A stretch of DNA of 64,000 bases from Streptomyces smyrnaeus (GCF_017676345.1 NZ_JAFFZM010000001.1:372001-436000); one strand, 5' to 3'. Numbered from the stretch's first letter, positions 1-9,855 are shown. The notes: generated by a model from the sequence alone, not told the origin. Numbers and translations are program-made.

Positions 1-584
1 AGGCGACGGCGCCAGCGCTCCCACGCCTCCTCGTCCCAGTCGGCGGCGAACAGGGCGCCGGGGGCGCAGCGCTCGGCGGGCAGCAGATCCCCGATGTGGA
101 AGGTGACGGCCATCGCCCGGCGTCTGGGGCACTGGACGACGAAGCGGGCACCGTCCCGGTCGGGTACGGCGACCGAGACCGACTCGTCCAGTTCGTCGGC
201 GAGTCGGTGGGCCGGCTCTCCCAGCGCCTCGGTCAGCCCGCTCGCCGTCAGACAGGCGTTGCCGAACTCCAGTGTGCGCGGGGCCAGCTGGAGGTCCTGT
301 GCCTCCGCGCGCAGATGGCCGAGGTGGGTGAGGGTCGCGGCGATCCGGTCCAGTGTCGCGCGGGCCGTACCGCAGGTGCGGGCCAGTTCGGCGCGGCTGA
401 GCCGTCCGCCGGGCTGCTCCGCCAGTACCCGGATCACCGCCAGTCCTCGTTCCAGCGTCGCCACGGACTGGCCACCTCGTGCGGGCTGCGCGCCGTCTGC
501 GTGCCCGCGTCGTCCGGTACCGGGTTCCGCCACCGCGGCGCTCCGGGTGCGCTGTTGGTGCGGGGGCGGAGGGGTGGGGGGCAT
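1..584 (-). CDS. IclR-family transcriptional regulator (partial, C-terminus off window)
   Basis: The minus strand is open from an ATG at 584 to the window edge, giving about 194 residues. The first ~45 residues are a Pro/Arg-rich leader. A winged helix-turn-helix follows (VATLERGLAVIRVLAE, then RLSRAELARTCGTARATLDR), and then the start of the IclR effector domain (SVSVAVPDRDGARFVVQ, and AVTFHIGDLLPAERCAPG, where a PcaR/PobR-type protein has its ligand-pocket loop). It faces the pca-pob operon across 207 bp, so it probably controls that operon in response to an aromatic effector, as PcaU, PcaR and PobR do elsewhere. The family call rests on the HTH and effector-domain start. The effector is inferred from the neighbours. 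The long leader may mean a later start is used. Confidence 0.8.
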   Translation of the reverse strand, partial: MPPTPPPPHQQRTRSAAVAEPGTGRRGHADGAQPARGGQSVATLERGLAVIRVLAEQPGGRLSRAELARTCGTARATLDRIAATLTHLGHLRAEAQDLQLAPRTLEFGNACLTASGLTEALGEPAHRLADELDESVSVAVPDRDGARFVVQCPRRRAMAVTFHIGDLLPAERCAPGALFAADWDEEAWERWRRR

Positions 585-650
585 GGGAGCTCCGGGTGGG
601 TGCGGGGCGGGTGCGGCGGGGTGTCGGGCGGTTTCCTCGGCGGCGTCGCT

Positions 651-680
651 GCGGCTGCGGCTGCGGCTGCGGCTGCGGCT
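651..680. repeat. Hexanucleotide tandem repeat in the pca promoter region
   Basis: Five perfect head-to-tail copies of GCGGCT sit between the divergent regulator and pcaI. Short perfect repeats of this kind can change copy number by slippage. Whether it matters for the spacing of either promoter is unknown. Confidence 0.8.
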
Positions 681-744
681 GACGCACGGTATCGGGCATT
701 GACAAGGGTGGTCGGCGGGACGAGACTCACCGGGCGCTCGGGAA

Positions 745-768
745 TGAACCATAGTTCACTCTGCGAAC
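745..768. promoter_or_regulatory. Overlapping inverted repeats, likely operator of the pca-pob operon
   Basis: Two overlapping dyads share a half site. TGAAC-CATA-GTTCA (745-758) has perfect 5-bp arms, and GTTCACTCTGCGAAC (754-768) has one mismatch. They lie 24-47 bp before the pcaI start and face the IclR-type gene. Several tandem half sites are typical for IclR-family regulators of aromatic catabolism. The assignment to this regulator is inferred from position. Confidence 0.55.
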
Positions 769-791
769 ACCGAGGGAGGGGCCGGAACCGC

Positions 792-1609
792 ATGGACAAA
801 GTGGTGGCCACGGCCGCGGAGGCGGTGGCGGACGTCCGGGACGGCTCGACGCTCGCCGTCGGAGGGTTCGGCCTCAGCGGGGTGCCGGCGGTGCTGATCG
901 AGGCCGTCCGCGCACGAGGAGTACGCGCTCTCGGCGTCGTCTCCAACAACTGCGGGGCGATGGGCACCGGCCTGGCCCGGCTGCTGGCCGACGGCGCCAT
1001 CGCCCGCGTGACCGGCAGCTACATCGGCGGCAACAAGGAGTTCGCCCGCCAGTACCTGGACGGTGAGATCGAGCTCGAACTCATCCCGCAGGGCACTCTG
1101 GCCGAGCGGCTGCGCGCGGGAGGTGCGGGCATCCCCGCCTTCTACACACCCGCCGGCGTGGGCACGCTGGTCGCCGAGGGCGGGTTGCCCTGGCGGTACG
1201 ACGGGCACGGCGGGGTCGCCGTGGCCTCACCGGCCAAGGAGGTCCGCGAGTTCGACGGCGTCCCCCATGTGCTGGAGCGCGCCATCAGGACCGACTTCGC
1301 GCTGGTCCGGGCCGCGCGCGGGGACCGGCACGGCAATCTGGTCTTCGCCAAGTCCGCCCGCAACTTCAACCCGCCGGCGGCCATGGCGGGCCGGATCACC
1401 GTCGCGGAGGTCGAGGAACTGGTCGAGCCGGGCGACATCGACCCGGACCATGTGCAGCTGCCCGGGATCTTCGTGCAGCGCGTCGTGGCCCTCACTCCCG
1501 GGCAGGCCGCCGACAAGAGCGTGGAGAAGCGCACCGTACGGAACGAAGCGAAGCAGTACGAGGCGAAGGACACCGCGAAGGACGCCGCGAAGCGGAAGGC
1601 GGAGCGCTG

Positions 1610-1610
<1 letters not shown>
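792..1610 (+). CDS. pcaI: 3-oxoadipate CoA-transferase subunit A
   Basis: 272 aa. Together with PcaJ it moves CoA from succinyl-CoA to 3-oxoadipate, the step before thiolysis in the beta-ketoadipate pathway. The N-terminus shows the family pattern ([18 protein letters not shown], then [14 protein letters not shown]), and the middle has the [20 protein letters not shown] segment typical of subunit A. A long open frame continues upstream to 96, but the ATG at 792 is preceded by a purine-rich ribosome site (GAGGGAGGGG) and matches the family start. The C-terminal ~25 residues are a Lys/Glu-rich tail. It is the first gene of the operon, and its stop overlaps the pcaJ start. Confidence 0.92.
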
Positions 1611-2250
<640 letters not shown>

Positions 2251-2254
<4 letters not shown>

Positions 2255-3081
2255 GCACCCCGCCCACCCAGACGGACATCGACGCGGAGATCGCCACCGC
2301 CCACGCCCGGGCGCAGGAAGGTACGCGGCCCCAGGGACGCACCCGGGCGCAGACACCGGCGCAGTCGCCGATTCGCACGCGGGTCGCCGGGCCCGAAGCG
2401 CGCCACCACCCGCCCCGCGACTTCCCGCCGTACCGCAGCAGCGCCCTGCGCTTCCCCCGGCAGCGGCCGGTGCCGTTGAGCGACCCGGAGGCCGTGGAGC
2501 TGACCGGACCGGTCTTCGGCGTCACCGACGTCACGGCGCTGGACAGCGATCTGACGCGGCACCACCAGGGCGCGCCGCTCGGGGAGCGCATCACCGTCAG
2601 CGGGCGGGTGCTCGACCGGCTCGGCCGCCCCGTACGCGGACAGCTGGTGGAGGTGTGGCAGGCCAACGCGTCCGGCCGCTACGCCCACCAGCTCGACCAG
2701 CACCCGGCGCCGCTCGACCCCAACTTCACCGGTTTCGGCCGGTGTCTGACCGACGACGAGGGCCGGTACGCCTTCACCACCGTCAAGCCCGGCGCCTACC
2801 CGTGGCGCAACCACACCAACGCCTGGCGGCCCGCGCACATCCACTTCTCCGTCTTCGGTGAGGCCTTCGCCCAGCGGCTGGTGACGCAGATGTACTTCCC
2901 GGGGGACCCGCTCTTCCCGTACGACCCGATCCTGCAGTCCGTCACCGACCAGGCGGCACGCGACCGCCTGGTCGCCGCCTGGGACCACACGCTGACGGTG
3001 CCCGAGTGGTCGCTGGGCTACCGCTGGGACATCGTTCTGGACGGCCCGGCCGCCACCTGGTTCGAGGAAGGGCGGGAATGA
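2251..3081 (+). CDS. pcaH: Protocatechuate 3,4-dioxygenase beta subunit
   Basis: 276 aa. Intradiol ring cleavage of protocatechuate to 3-carboxy-cis,cis-muconate, using non-haem Fe(III). The catalytic iron of this enzyme is held by two Tyr and two His. The [20 protein letters not shown] region, PGAYPW and [12 protein letters not shown] fit the expected ligand segments, and the intact set marks this as the beta rather than the alpha chain. The first ~45 residues ([10 protein letters not shown] and following) are an Arg/Gln-rich extension longer than most homologues. The ATG at 2251 overlaps the pcaJ stop by 4 bp; the upstream open frame to 2080 lies inside pcaJ and is not used. Confidence 0.93.
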
Positions 3082-3737
3082 TGACCGAACTGCCGCACGC
3101 GCGCGACGAACTGCCGCGCACGCGAGGACCACAGCCGCACACGCGCGACGCGCTCTTGCCGCCCACCCCCTCGCAGACCGTCGGCCCGTTCTACGGCTAC
3201 GCGCTGCCCTTCCCCGGCGGCGGCGACCTCGCACCCGCCGGAGCCCCTGCGACGCTCACCGTCCACGGGCAGGTGTACGACGGTGCCGGGGTTCCCGTAC
3301 CGGACGCGCTGATCGAGATATGGCAGACCGACCCGGCGGGCTCCACCGCGGGAGCACCCGGCTCGCTGCGCCACGACCCGGTCACCGGGAACGTCGTGGG
3401 CCGCGACGGGGTGCGCTTCACCGGATTCGGCCGGGTGCCGACCGACGCCGACGGCCACTGGACGGTCCGCACCCTGGCGCCCGGCGCGCCCCGGCCCGGC
3501 GCCGTGCCGTACCTGTCGGTGCTGGTCTTCGCGCGCGGGCTGCTCCACCATCTGCACACCCGTATCCACCTGCCGGAGCACGCCGAGGCGTTGGCGGCGG
3601 ACCCGGTGCTCGGTGCCCTGCCGCCCGAGCGCCTCGGCACCCTGCTCGCCACCCGGGAGCGGGAACGGCTCTACCGGTTCGACATCCGCCTCCAGGGCGA
3701 GAAGGAGACGGTCTTTCTTGACTTCCCCGTCGGCTGA
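3078..3737 (+). CDS. pcaG: Protocatechuate 3,4-dioxygenase alpha subunit
   Basis: 219 aa. Structural partner of PcaH. It has the shared intradiol dioxygenase fold (PTPSQTVGPFYGYALP, VPDALIEIWQTDPAG, TGFGRVPTDADGHWTVRT) and the LHTRIHLPEH segment where the beta chain has iron-binding histidines. Tandem ATGs at 3078 and 3081 overlap the pcaH stop. The first ~25 residues (HARDELPRTRGPQPHTRD) are a short repetitive leader. The 3' end overlaps the proposed TTG start of pcaB by 20 bp. Confidence 0.93.
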   Translation: MMTELPHARDELPRTRGPQPHTRDALLPPTPSQTVGPFYGYALPFPGGGDLAPAGAPATLTVHGQVYDGAGVPVPDALIEIWQTDPAGSTAGAPGSLRHDPVTGNVVGRDGVRFTGFGRVPTDADGHWTVRTLAPGAPRPGAVPYLSVLVFARGLLHHLHTRIHLPEHAEALAADPVLGALPPERLGTLLATRERERLYRFDIRLQGEKETVFLDFPVG

Positions 3738-5193
3738 CCGCACACCCACCGACGCCGCCGGCCGCGTCCCCGGTCAGGGCGCCGACGACGGCGCCGACGT
3801 GGGACTGCTCTCCCCGGTGCGGGCCGGCTCACCCGCCGAGGCCGCCACCGGTGACGCCGCCTTCCTCCAGGCGCTGCTGGACGCGGAGGCAGCACTCACC
3901 CGGGCCCAGGCCCGGCTCCGACTGGCGCCCGCGGCAGCAGCGACGGCCGTCACCGAGGCGGCCGAAGCGGCGCGGTACGACGTGCGGGAGCTGGCGCTGC
4001 GGGCCCGCGCGGGCGGCAACCCGGTCATCCCGCTGGTCGCCGAGCTGACGGCGGCGGCCGGTCCTCGGGCGGACGGTCACATCCACCGGGGCGCCACCAG
4101 CCAGGACATCATGGACACCGCGGCGATGCTGGTCGCGCACCGTACGCTCGGGCTGCTGCTGGTGGACCTGGACCGCACCGCGGCGGCCCTCGCCGAACTG
4201 GCGGCCACCCACCGGGACAGCGCGCTGCCGGGCCGCACCCTGACCCAGCACGCGGTACCCACCACCTTCGGGCTGAAGGCCGCGGGATGGCGGTCGCTCG
4301 CCCTCGACGCATGGCGGCGCCTGTCGGCCGTGCGGGAGACGCTGCCCGCGCAGCTGGGCGGAGCGGCCGGCACGCTGGCCGCTTTCGAGGGTTACGCCCG
4401 AAGCTGCGCGGGGCAGCAGGCCCCCTCCGGCACGGCACTGCGGCTGCCGGGCGTCTTCGCCGAGGAGACCGGCCTGGCCGAGCCGTCACTGCCCTGGCAC
4501 ACCTTGCGCACTCCCGTCGCCGACCTGGCCGCCGCGCTGGCGCACACCACCGGGGCGCTGGGCAAGTTCGCCGCCGATGTACTGGTGTTGGGCCGTACCG
4601 AGGTGGGTGAGGTGGCGGAGGGCGGCGGCAGCGGCGCCGGCGGCTCGTCAGCCATGCCGCACAAGGCCAACCCGGTGCGCGCCACCCTGGTCACGGCAGC
4701 GGCCCGGCAGCTCCCCGCCCTCGCCGGGACGCTGTTCGGCGCGCTCGTGGCGGAGGACGAACGGCCGGCCGGAGCCTGGCACAGCGAGTGGCAGTGCCTC
4801 CGCGAAGCCCTCCGTCTGACCGGTGGAGCCGCCCGGTGCGCCGCCGAACTCGCCGAGGAGTTGCGGGTGCGGCCCGAGCGGATGCGGGAGAACCTCGCGC
4901 TGACGCACGGCCGGATCCTCTCCGAGCACGCCGCGGTCGCGCTGGCCGCGTACGTGGGAAGAGAGCGGGCGAAGTCCCTGGTCGGCGACGCGGCGGCCCG
5001 CTCCGCCGCGTCGCGGGTGCCGCTGGTCGACGTACTGCGCGAGCTGCCGGAGCTGGCGGACGTGGCGGAGGACGTCTGGCAGGAGCTGAGCGATCCGACC
5101 CGCGCCACGGGGTGCGCGGCACAGCTGGCGGACCGTGCGTCGGCCCGGCCCCCGGTCCCGTGGGCCGAGCAGGCTCCCGGGGAGGAACCGTGA
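3718..5193 (+). CDS. pcaB: 3-carboxy-cis,cis-muconate cycloisomerase
   Basis: About 491 aa from a TTG start. It lactonises 3-carboxymuconate to 4-carboxymuconolactone and belongs to the fumarase/aspartase superfamily. The signature SSAMPHKANPVRA and the HRGATSQDIMDTAAM segment are present. Start choice: the TTG at 3718 has AAGGAGA about 10 nt upstream, inside the end of pcaG. A GTG at 3799, just before the conserved GLLSPVRAG, is the alternative and would give 464 aa. The frame is open to 3613 but that part is inside pcaG. It ends in a GTGA overlap with pcaD. Confidence 0.88.
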   Translation: MTSPSADRTPTDAAGRVPGQGADDGADVGLLSPVRAGSPAEAATGDAAFLQALLDAEAALTRAQARLRLAPAAAATAVTEAAEAARYDVRELALRARAGGNPVIPLVAELTAAAGPRADGHIHRGATSQDIMDTAAMLVAHRTLGLLLVDLDRTAAALAELAATHRDSALPGRTLTQHAVPTTFGLKAAGWRSLALDAWRRLSAVRETLPAQLGGAAGTLAAFEGYARSCAGQQAPSGTALRLPGVFAEETGLAEPSLPWHTLRTPVADLAAALAHTTGALGKFAADVLVLGRTEVGEVAEGGGSGAGGSSAMPHKANPVRATLVTAAARQLPALAGTLFGALVAEDERPAGAWHSEWQCLREALRLTGGAARCAAELAEELRVRPERMRENLALTHGRILSEHAAVALAAYVGRERAKSLVGDAAARSAASRVPLVDVLRELPELADVAEDVWQELSDPTRATGCAAQLADRASARPPVPWAEQAPGEEP

Positions 5194-6002
5194 CCCTGCT
5201 CCACCACCGTCTCGACGGCCCGGCCGACGGAGTGCCGCTGATCCTCGGGCCCTCCCTCGGCACCTCGCTCGCCGTCTGGGAGCCGCAGCTGCCCGCGCTG
5301 GCACGCCACCACCGCGTGCTGCGCTACGACCTGCCCGGGCACGGCGGCTCCCCCACCGATGTCCTGGCCGACCCGGCGCCCGGCCGAACCACCGTGGCCG
5401 AGCTGGCCGCTCATGTGCTCGCACTCGCCGACCACCACGGCTGGGGCGGTTTCCGCTACGCGGGCATCTCCCTCGGCGGCGCCCTCGGCACCCAGCTCGC
5501 CGTGCACCGCCCCGGGCGCGTCGACTCGCTGGCGCTGGTGTGCTCCTCAGCCCGGTTCGGCGAGCCGGACGGCTGGCGGGAGCGGGCAGCGCTGGTGCGC
5601 GCCGCGGGCACCCGGGCGCTGTTCGGCGCCACTCCGGGGCGCTGGTTCGCCGACCCGGCCACCGCCGCCACCGGTATCGGCAGTCGGCTGCTGGCCGATC
5701 TCGCGGCGGCCGACTCCGCCGGCTACGCCGCCTGCTGCGACGCGCTGGGCGCCTTCGACCTGCGCGCCAAGCTGCACCGGGTGGCCGCGCCCACGCTGGT
5801 CGTCGCCGGCAGCCGCGACCCGGCGACCCCGCCCGCGCACGCCCGCGAGCTGGCCGAGGGCATCCCCGGCGCCTCTCTCGTCGAGATCGAGGGGGCCGCG
5901 CATCTGGCCGGTGTCGAGCGGAGCGACGCGGTCACTGCGGCTCTGCTGGACCACTGGGGGCCGGCCGACGGCCGCACCGACGAAGGAGCTGTGCGCATAT
6001 GA
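5190..6002 (+). CDS. pcaD: 3-oxoadipate enol-lactonase (stand-alone PcaD)
   Basis: 270 aa alpha/beta hydrolase that opens 3-oxoadipate enol-lactone. The nucleophile elbow is GISLG with Ser94, and the catalytic His is in GAAHLAGVE near the C-terminus. In many actinomycetes this enzyme is fused to 4-carboxymuconolactone decarboxylase (PcaL, about 370-400 aa). Here the protein ends after the hydrolase fold and no decarboxylase domain follows, so PcaC must come from elsewhere. The GTG start overlaps the pcaB stop, and the stop overlaps the pobA ATG. Confidence 0.88.
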   Translation: MTLLHHRLDGPADGVPLILGPSLGTSLAVWEPQLPALARHHRVLRYDLPGHGGSPTDVLADPAPGRTTVAELAAHVLALADHHGWGGFRYAGISLGGALGTQLAVHRPGRVDSLALVCSSARFGEPDGWRERAALVRAAGTRALFGATPGRWFADPATAATGIGSRLLADLAAADSAGYAACCDALGAFDLRAKLHRVAAPTLVVAGSRDPATPPAHARELAEGIPGASLVEIEGAAHLAGVERSDAVTAALLDHWGPADGRTDEGAVRI

Positions 6003-7195
6003 ACCCTCCCCGTCATACACAGGTGGCCGTGGTCGGCGCGGGCCCGGCGGGGCTGCTGCTGGCCCTGCTGCTCCGGCGGAGCGGTGTCGACTGCGTCGTA
6101 CTGGAGAGCCGGGACCGCTCGTACGTCGAGCAGCGGCAGCGGGCCGGGATCCTGGAGCAGAGCACCGTGGACACCCTGCGCCGGGCGGGCGCAGCAGCGC
6201 GGCTCGACCGCGAGGGGCTGCCGCACGACGGGATCGAACTCCGCTTCGGCGTGCGCCGTCACCGCATCGACTTCCCCGCCCTCACCGGGGGCCGACGGGT
6301 ATGGGTCTACGCACAGACCGAGGTCGTCAAGGACCTGGTGGCGCTCCAGTTGCAGGAGGGCGGTCCGCTGCTGTTCGAGGCACCGGTGCGGGCCGTCACC
6401 GGCGCCGCGGCGGACGCCGACCACTGCACCGTCCACTACCTGCACCGGGGCCAGGAGACGACGCTGACCTGCGACTACGTCGTCGGCTGCGACGGGCACC
6501 ACGGCGTGGTGCGGCGTGCCGCACCCCAGGGTGCGCGCAGCGTCCACGAGCGCACCTTTCCGTACTCGTGGCTGGGCATCCTCGCCGAGGCACCGCCCTG
6601 CTACGACGAGCTCGTCTACGCCCATTCCGAGCGGGGCTTCGCACTGGCCAGCATGCGCTCTCCCGCGGTCAGCCGGCTCTACCTCCAGGTGCCGAACGGC
6701 ACGGAGCCGGACGCGTGGCCTCACGAGCGGATCTGGGAGGAGCTGGACGCCCGCTTCGGCGCCGACCGGACGTGGCGGCTCAACCGCGGCCCGATCACCC
6801 GGAAATCGGTGCTGCCGATGCGCAGTTCGGTGACCGAGCCGATGCGGTTCGGCCGGGTGCTGCTCGCCGGGGACGCCGCGCACATCGTCCCGCCGACCGG
6901 CGCCAAGGGGCTCAACCTGGCCGCCTCCGACGTGACGGTCCTCGCCCGTGCTTTCGTACATTTGTACGAAACGGGCTCGGCGCAGCTGCTCGACAGCTAC
7001 TCGGACACCTGTCTGCGGCGGGTGTGGCGGGCCGAGCACTTCTCGCACTTCATGACCACGACCCTGCACATCGCACCGGGTCAGTCCTCCTTCGACACCC
7101 GCCTGCAGCTGTCCCAGCTGGACCGGATCGCCACCTCACCGCACGCCGCCGCGGAACTGGCGGAGAACTACACCGGGCTGCCGACCGGCCCATAG
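5999..7195 (+). CDS. pobA: 4-hydroxybenzoate 3-monooxygenase
   Basis: 398 aa flavoprotein hydroxylase that makes protocatechuate from 4-hydroxybenzoate. The N-terminal FAD motif VVGAGPAGLL (Gly13, Gly15, Gly18), the RQRAGILEQ segment of PobA proteins, the middle YVVGCDGHHGVVR (DG motif) and the C-terminal VLLAGDAAHIVPPTGAKGLN are all in order. Length is that of the family. It is the last gene of the coupled operon, so the product of this enzyme feeds PcaHG from the same transcript. Confidence 0.95.
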   Translation: MNPPRHTQVAVVGAGPAGLLLALLLRRSGVDCVVLESRDRSYVEQRQRAGILEQSTVDTLRRAGAAARLDREGLPHDGIELRFGVRRHRIDFPALTGGRRVWVYAQTEVVKDLVALQLQEGGPLLFEAPVRAVTGAAADADHCTVHYLHRGQETTLTCDYVVGCDGHHGVVRRAAPQGARSVHERTFPYSWLGILAEAPPCYDELVYAHSERGFALASMRSPAVSRLYLQVPNGTEPDAWPHERIWEELDARFGADRTWRLNRGPITRKSVLPMRSSVTEPMRFGRVLLAGDAAHIVPPTGAKGLNLAASDVTVLARAFVHLYETGSAQLLDSYSDTCLRRVWRAEHFSHFMTTTLHIAPGQSSFDTRLQLSQLDRIATSPHAAAELAENYTGLPTGP

Positions 7196-7259
7196 ATGCG
7201 CCGGAAGGGGGTACCGCGTGACGGGAGAGCACCGGTCCAGCGGTACGAAGGAGCTGACC

Positions 7260-7652
7260 ATGAGGTACGACGAGTTCCTGGCCCAGGTCCGCGAGCGAGG
7301 CGAGTACCAGAACCGGGCGGAGGCCGAAGAGGTCACCCGGGCGGTACTGAGCGTCCTCGCCTCCCGGATCACTCCCGTCAAGGCGCAGGAGTTGGCGGCC
7401 CAGCTGCCCGGTCCGCTGGGTCCGGTCGTGGCGGAGGCCGGGGAGGACCCGGCGGAGACGTACGGCGTCGAGCAGTTCTGCGCCCATGTCGCCGAGCGCA
7501 CCAACGCGCGGCCCCGCACCGCCGAGTGGGACGCCAGTGCGGTGCTGTCGACACTCGCCGAAGCCGTCTCCGGTGGCGAGCTCAACCAACTGCTCAGCCA
7601 GCTGCCCAGCGGTTACGCCGCGCTGTTCGGCAAGGTCGAGCTGAGCCGGTGA
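7260..7652 (+). CDS. DUF2267-family protein
   Basis: 130 aa, mostly helical and acidic. The YDEFLAQVRERGEYQNRAEAE start, the GPLGPVV segment and the LPSGYAALFG ending resemble DUF2267 proteins, whose function is not established. The ATG at 7260 is chosen because GAAGGAG lies 8 nt upstream. It begins 64 bp after pobA on the same strand, so read-through from the catabolic operon is possible, but nothing links it to aromatic metabolism. Confidence 0.75.
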   Translation: MRYDEFLAQVRERGEYQNRAEAEEVTRAVLSVLASRITPVKAQELAAQLPGPLGPVVAEAGEDPAETYGVEQFCAHVAERTNARPRTAEWDASAVLSTLAEAVSGGELNQLLSQLPSGYAALFGKVELSR

Positions 7653-7766
7653 CCGGGCGCCGAAGGAGCAGGGCGCGCCATGGGGTGTGCCCGTCGCCCC
7701 TTCCGCCCGGCCGCTGACCTCGCGGCTGCCCGCCGGCCGGCGGACGGACGGAGACCGGCCCCCGCC

Positions 7767-8060
7767 TCAGGCGTCGCCGGGAAGGGCGGCGAGAGCCCGG
7801 TCGATCCCGGCCAGGATGCGGACCGCGTCGGCGGCGTCCGTCTCGACACCGACCGTGACACGCGCGCCGGGCAGCCGCGCGTCGGTGACGTACAGCTGCC
7901 CGGCGCAGCCGCTGCCGGGCCCGGAGGCCCACACCGCGGTGCGGCTGTCCCGGTCCACCTCGGCCGGCAGCCCCCGTCGGCGCAGCTCCTCGGTGACCTG
8001 GGCGAAGACCGCGTCGGCGTCCCCGGCAACGGTCGTGGTCTGCTCGTACCTCACCCCCAC
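7767..8060 (-). CDS. Small conserved-looking hypothetical protein downstream of egtD
   Basis: 97 aa: an N-terminal segment (RYEQTTTVAGDADAVFAQVTE) followed by alternating charged and hydrophobic stretches ending in AGIDRALAALPGDA. The pattern is weakly like a small START/SRPBCC-type or cyclase-like fold, but I do not recognise it. It follows egtD by 19 bp on the same strand, so it probably shares the ergothioneine transcript. Confidence 0.55.
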   Translation of the reverse strand: MGVRYEQTTTVAGDADAVFAQVTEELRRRGLPAEVDRDSRTAVWASGPGSGCAGQLYVTDARLPGARVTVGVETDAADAVRILAGIDRALAALPGDA

Positions 8061-8079
8061 AGGATGCGCACGGCGGCCC

Positions 8080-9063
8080 TCACGACGCGACCGGAGCGGG
8101 CACGGCGAGGCTGAGGGCGAAGCGGTGTGCGGGGTCGGTCCACCAGCGGTGCAGTCGCAGCCCCGCGGCGGCGAGCTCGGCGCGCACGCCCTGCCTGCGG
8201 AACTTCGCCGACACCTCGGTACGCAGTTCCTCCCCGGCCCGGAAGTCGACGCTCAGGTCGAGGGCGGGCAGCTTCGCACTGAGGGCCCGGCGGGCCCGCA
8301 GCCGCATCTCGATCCACTCGTTGTCGCTGTCCCAGGCGGCGACGTGGGCGAAGTCGTCCGGGTCGAAGTCGGCGCCCAGCCGGCCGTTGAGGACGTGCAG
8401 GACGTTCTTGTTGAAGGCGGCGGTGACGCCGTCCGGATCGTCGTACGCGGCGACCAGCGTCGCGGGGTCCTTGACCAGGTCCGTGCCCAGCAGCAGGGCG
8501 TCGTGCGGACCCAGGCGGGCCCGCAGCGAGGCGAGGAACCGGGCCCGTTCGGCGGGCAGCAGATTGCCCACGGTGCCGCCGAGGAAGGCGAGCAGCTTGG
8601 GCTCCGGGCACGGCGGCAGCGGCAGCCGCTGCTGGAAGTCCGCGACCAGGGCGTGCACCGTCACCCCGGGGTGGTCGGCGAGCAGCGCGTGCCCGGCCTC
8701 GGCCAGCGCGGACTCGCTGACGTCGACGGGCACATAGGTCAGCGGGGGGCCGAGCGCGCTCAGCAGCAGCCGGGTCTTGTACGAGGACCCCGAGCCCAGT
8801 TCGACCAGGGTGCGCGCCTCGGTGAGCCGGGCGATCTCGGGTGCGGACTCCCGGAGTATGTGAGCCTCGGTGCGGGTGGGGTAGTAGACGGGGAGCTCGG
8901 TGATCTGTTCGAACAGCTCGCTGCCGCGTGCGTCGTAGAACCACTTGGGCGGCAGCGTCTTGGGGAAGCGGGTCAGCCCCTGGGTGACGTCCGAGGCCAG
9001 TGCGGCGTCAGTGGCGTTCGCGGGCAGGGTGCGGGTGAGGGTGAACCGGGAGTTCGAGGTCAC
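8080..9063 (-). CDS. egtD: L-histidine N-alpha-methyltransferase (ergothioneine)
   Basis: 327 aa. It trimethylates histidine to hercynine with S-adenosylmethionine. It shows the EgtD order: LPPKWFYDARGSELFEQIT, the SAM-binding LVELGSGSSYKTRLLL, AFLGGTVGNLLPAERARFL and LLLGTDLVKDPATLVAAYDD, then FNKNVLHVLN and the C-terminal WWTDPAHRFALSLA. The GTG start overlaps the egtC stop (GTGA), which rules out the longer open frame. Although hercynine formation is the first chemical step, the gene is last of the four in the operon. Confidence 0.93.
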   Translation of the reverse strand: MTSNSRFTLTRTLPANATDAALASDVTQGLTRFPKTLPPKWFYDARGSELFEQITELPVYYPTRTEAHILRESAPEIARLTEARTLVELGSGSSYKTRLLLSALGPPLTYVPVDVSESALAEAGHALLADHPGVTVHALVADFQQRLPLPPCPEPKLLAFLGGTVGNLLPAERARFLASLRARLGPHDALLLGTDLVKDPATLVAAYDDPDGVTAAFNKNVLHVLNGRLGADFDPDDFAHVAAWDSDNEWIEMRLRARRALSAKLPALDLSVDFRAGEELRTEVSAKFRRQGVRAELAAAGLRLHRWWTDPAHRFALSLAVPAPVAS

Positions 9064-9815
9064 GCGTGAGACTCCTTCAGGGCGGTCAGCTCGATGCCGC
9101 CCGGATCGCCGGTGAGCAGATGTGCGTCGGGGACCGGCCGCCAGCCCGGGTCCGCGTCGTGCGGTTCGGACGCGACGGTCAGGGACGTACCGGCCCTCAG
9201 CAGGTACCAGAGGGTGTCGCCGCAGGCGGTGGCGGCGAGCGTACGGCCGTCGGTCAGCAGGAAGTTGCAGCGTGAGCCGGGGGCGGCCGCGGTCAGCTGG
9301 GCGGCTGCCTCGGCCAGCGCGGGGCCGGGTCCGGCGCCCGCCCGCAGCAGGTGCCCCACCAGCGCCCAGGCCAGCGCCGAGTCGCAGCGCGCCTCCAGAC
9401 CCAGCAGCTCGTCCGGCGGCAGCGCGGCCGCGATCCGGGCGACGGACGCGGGCCAGCCGGACAGGGCACCGTTGTGGCTGAAGAGCCACGGCCCCGCGGT
9501 GTAGGGGGCCGCTGCCGCCTCGCCTGCCGCACAGCCGGTCGTCGCGTCCCGTACGGCGGCCACCAGTGCCGACGACCGTACGACCCGGCACAGATCGGGG
9601 AAGAAGCCGTCCGCCCAGATCGGCCCGGCCCGCCGGTAGCGGGCGGGCAGCGGATCGCCGTCGGCGTACCAACCCACCCCGAAACCGTCGGCGTTGACGG
9701 TGCCGTGCCGCTGTCGGCGCGGGGCCCACGACTGGCGGTGGAGCGAGTGGGGCGGCGCCAGCAGCAGCTCCCCCAAGGGCCGGGCGGGGCCCAGATGGGC
9801 CAGATGGCGGCACAT
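9060..9815 (-). CDS. egtC: Gamma-glutamyl-hercynylcysteine S-oxide hydrolase
   Basis: 251 aa class II glutamine amidotransferase fold. The catalytic Cys2 follows the initiator Met (MCRHLAHLG), and NADGFGVGWYADG and LFSHNGALSGW are the substrate-loop motifs. It removes glutamate from gamma-glutamyl-hercynylcysteine sulfoxide in the EgtABCDE pathway. It lies 40 bp after egtB and overlaps egtD by 4 bp. Confidence 0.92.
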   Translation of the reverse strand: MCRHLAHLGPARPLGELLLAPPHSLHRQSWAPRRQRHGTVNADGFGVGWYADGDPLPARYRRAGPIWADGFFPDLCRVVRSSALVAAVRDATTGCAAGEAAAAPYTAGPWLFSHNGALSGWPASVARIAAALPPDELLGLEARCDSALAWALVGHLLRAGAGPGPALAEAAAQLTAAAPGSRCNFLLTDGRTLAATACGDTLWYLLRAGTSLTVASEPHDADPGWRPVPDAHLLTGDPGGIELTALKESHA

Positions 9816-9855
9816 CAGCGGCTGCCCGTCGCTCGGTTCGGCGTACCCGGGGCGC

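Noticed and set aside
96..791. N-terminal extension of pcaI by 232 codons
   Set aside because: It lies antisense to the IclR-type gene, and the ATG at 792 has a good ribosome site and matches the family start.
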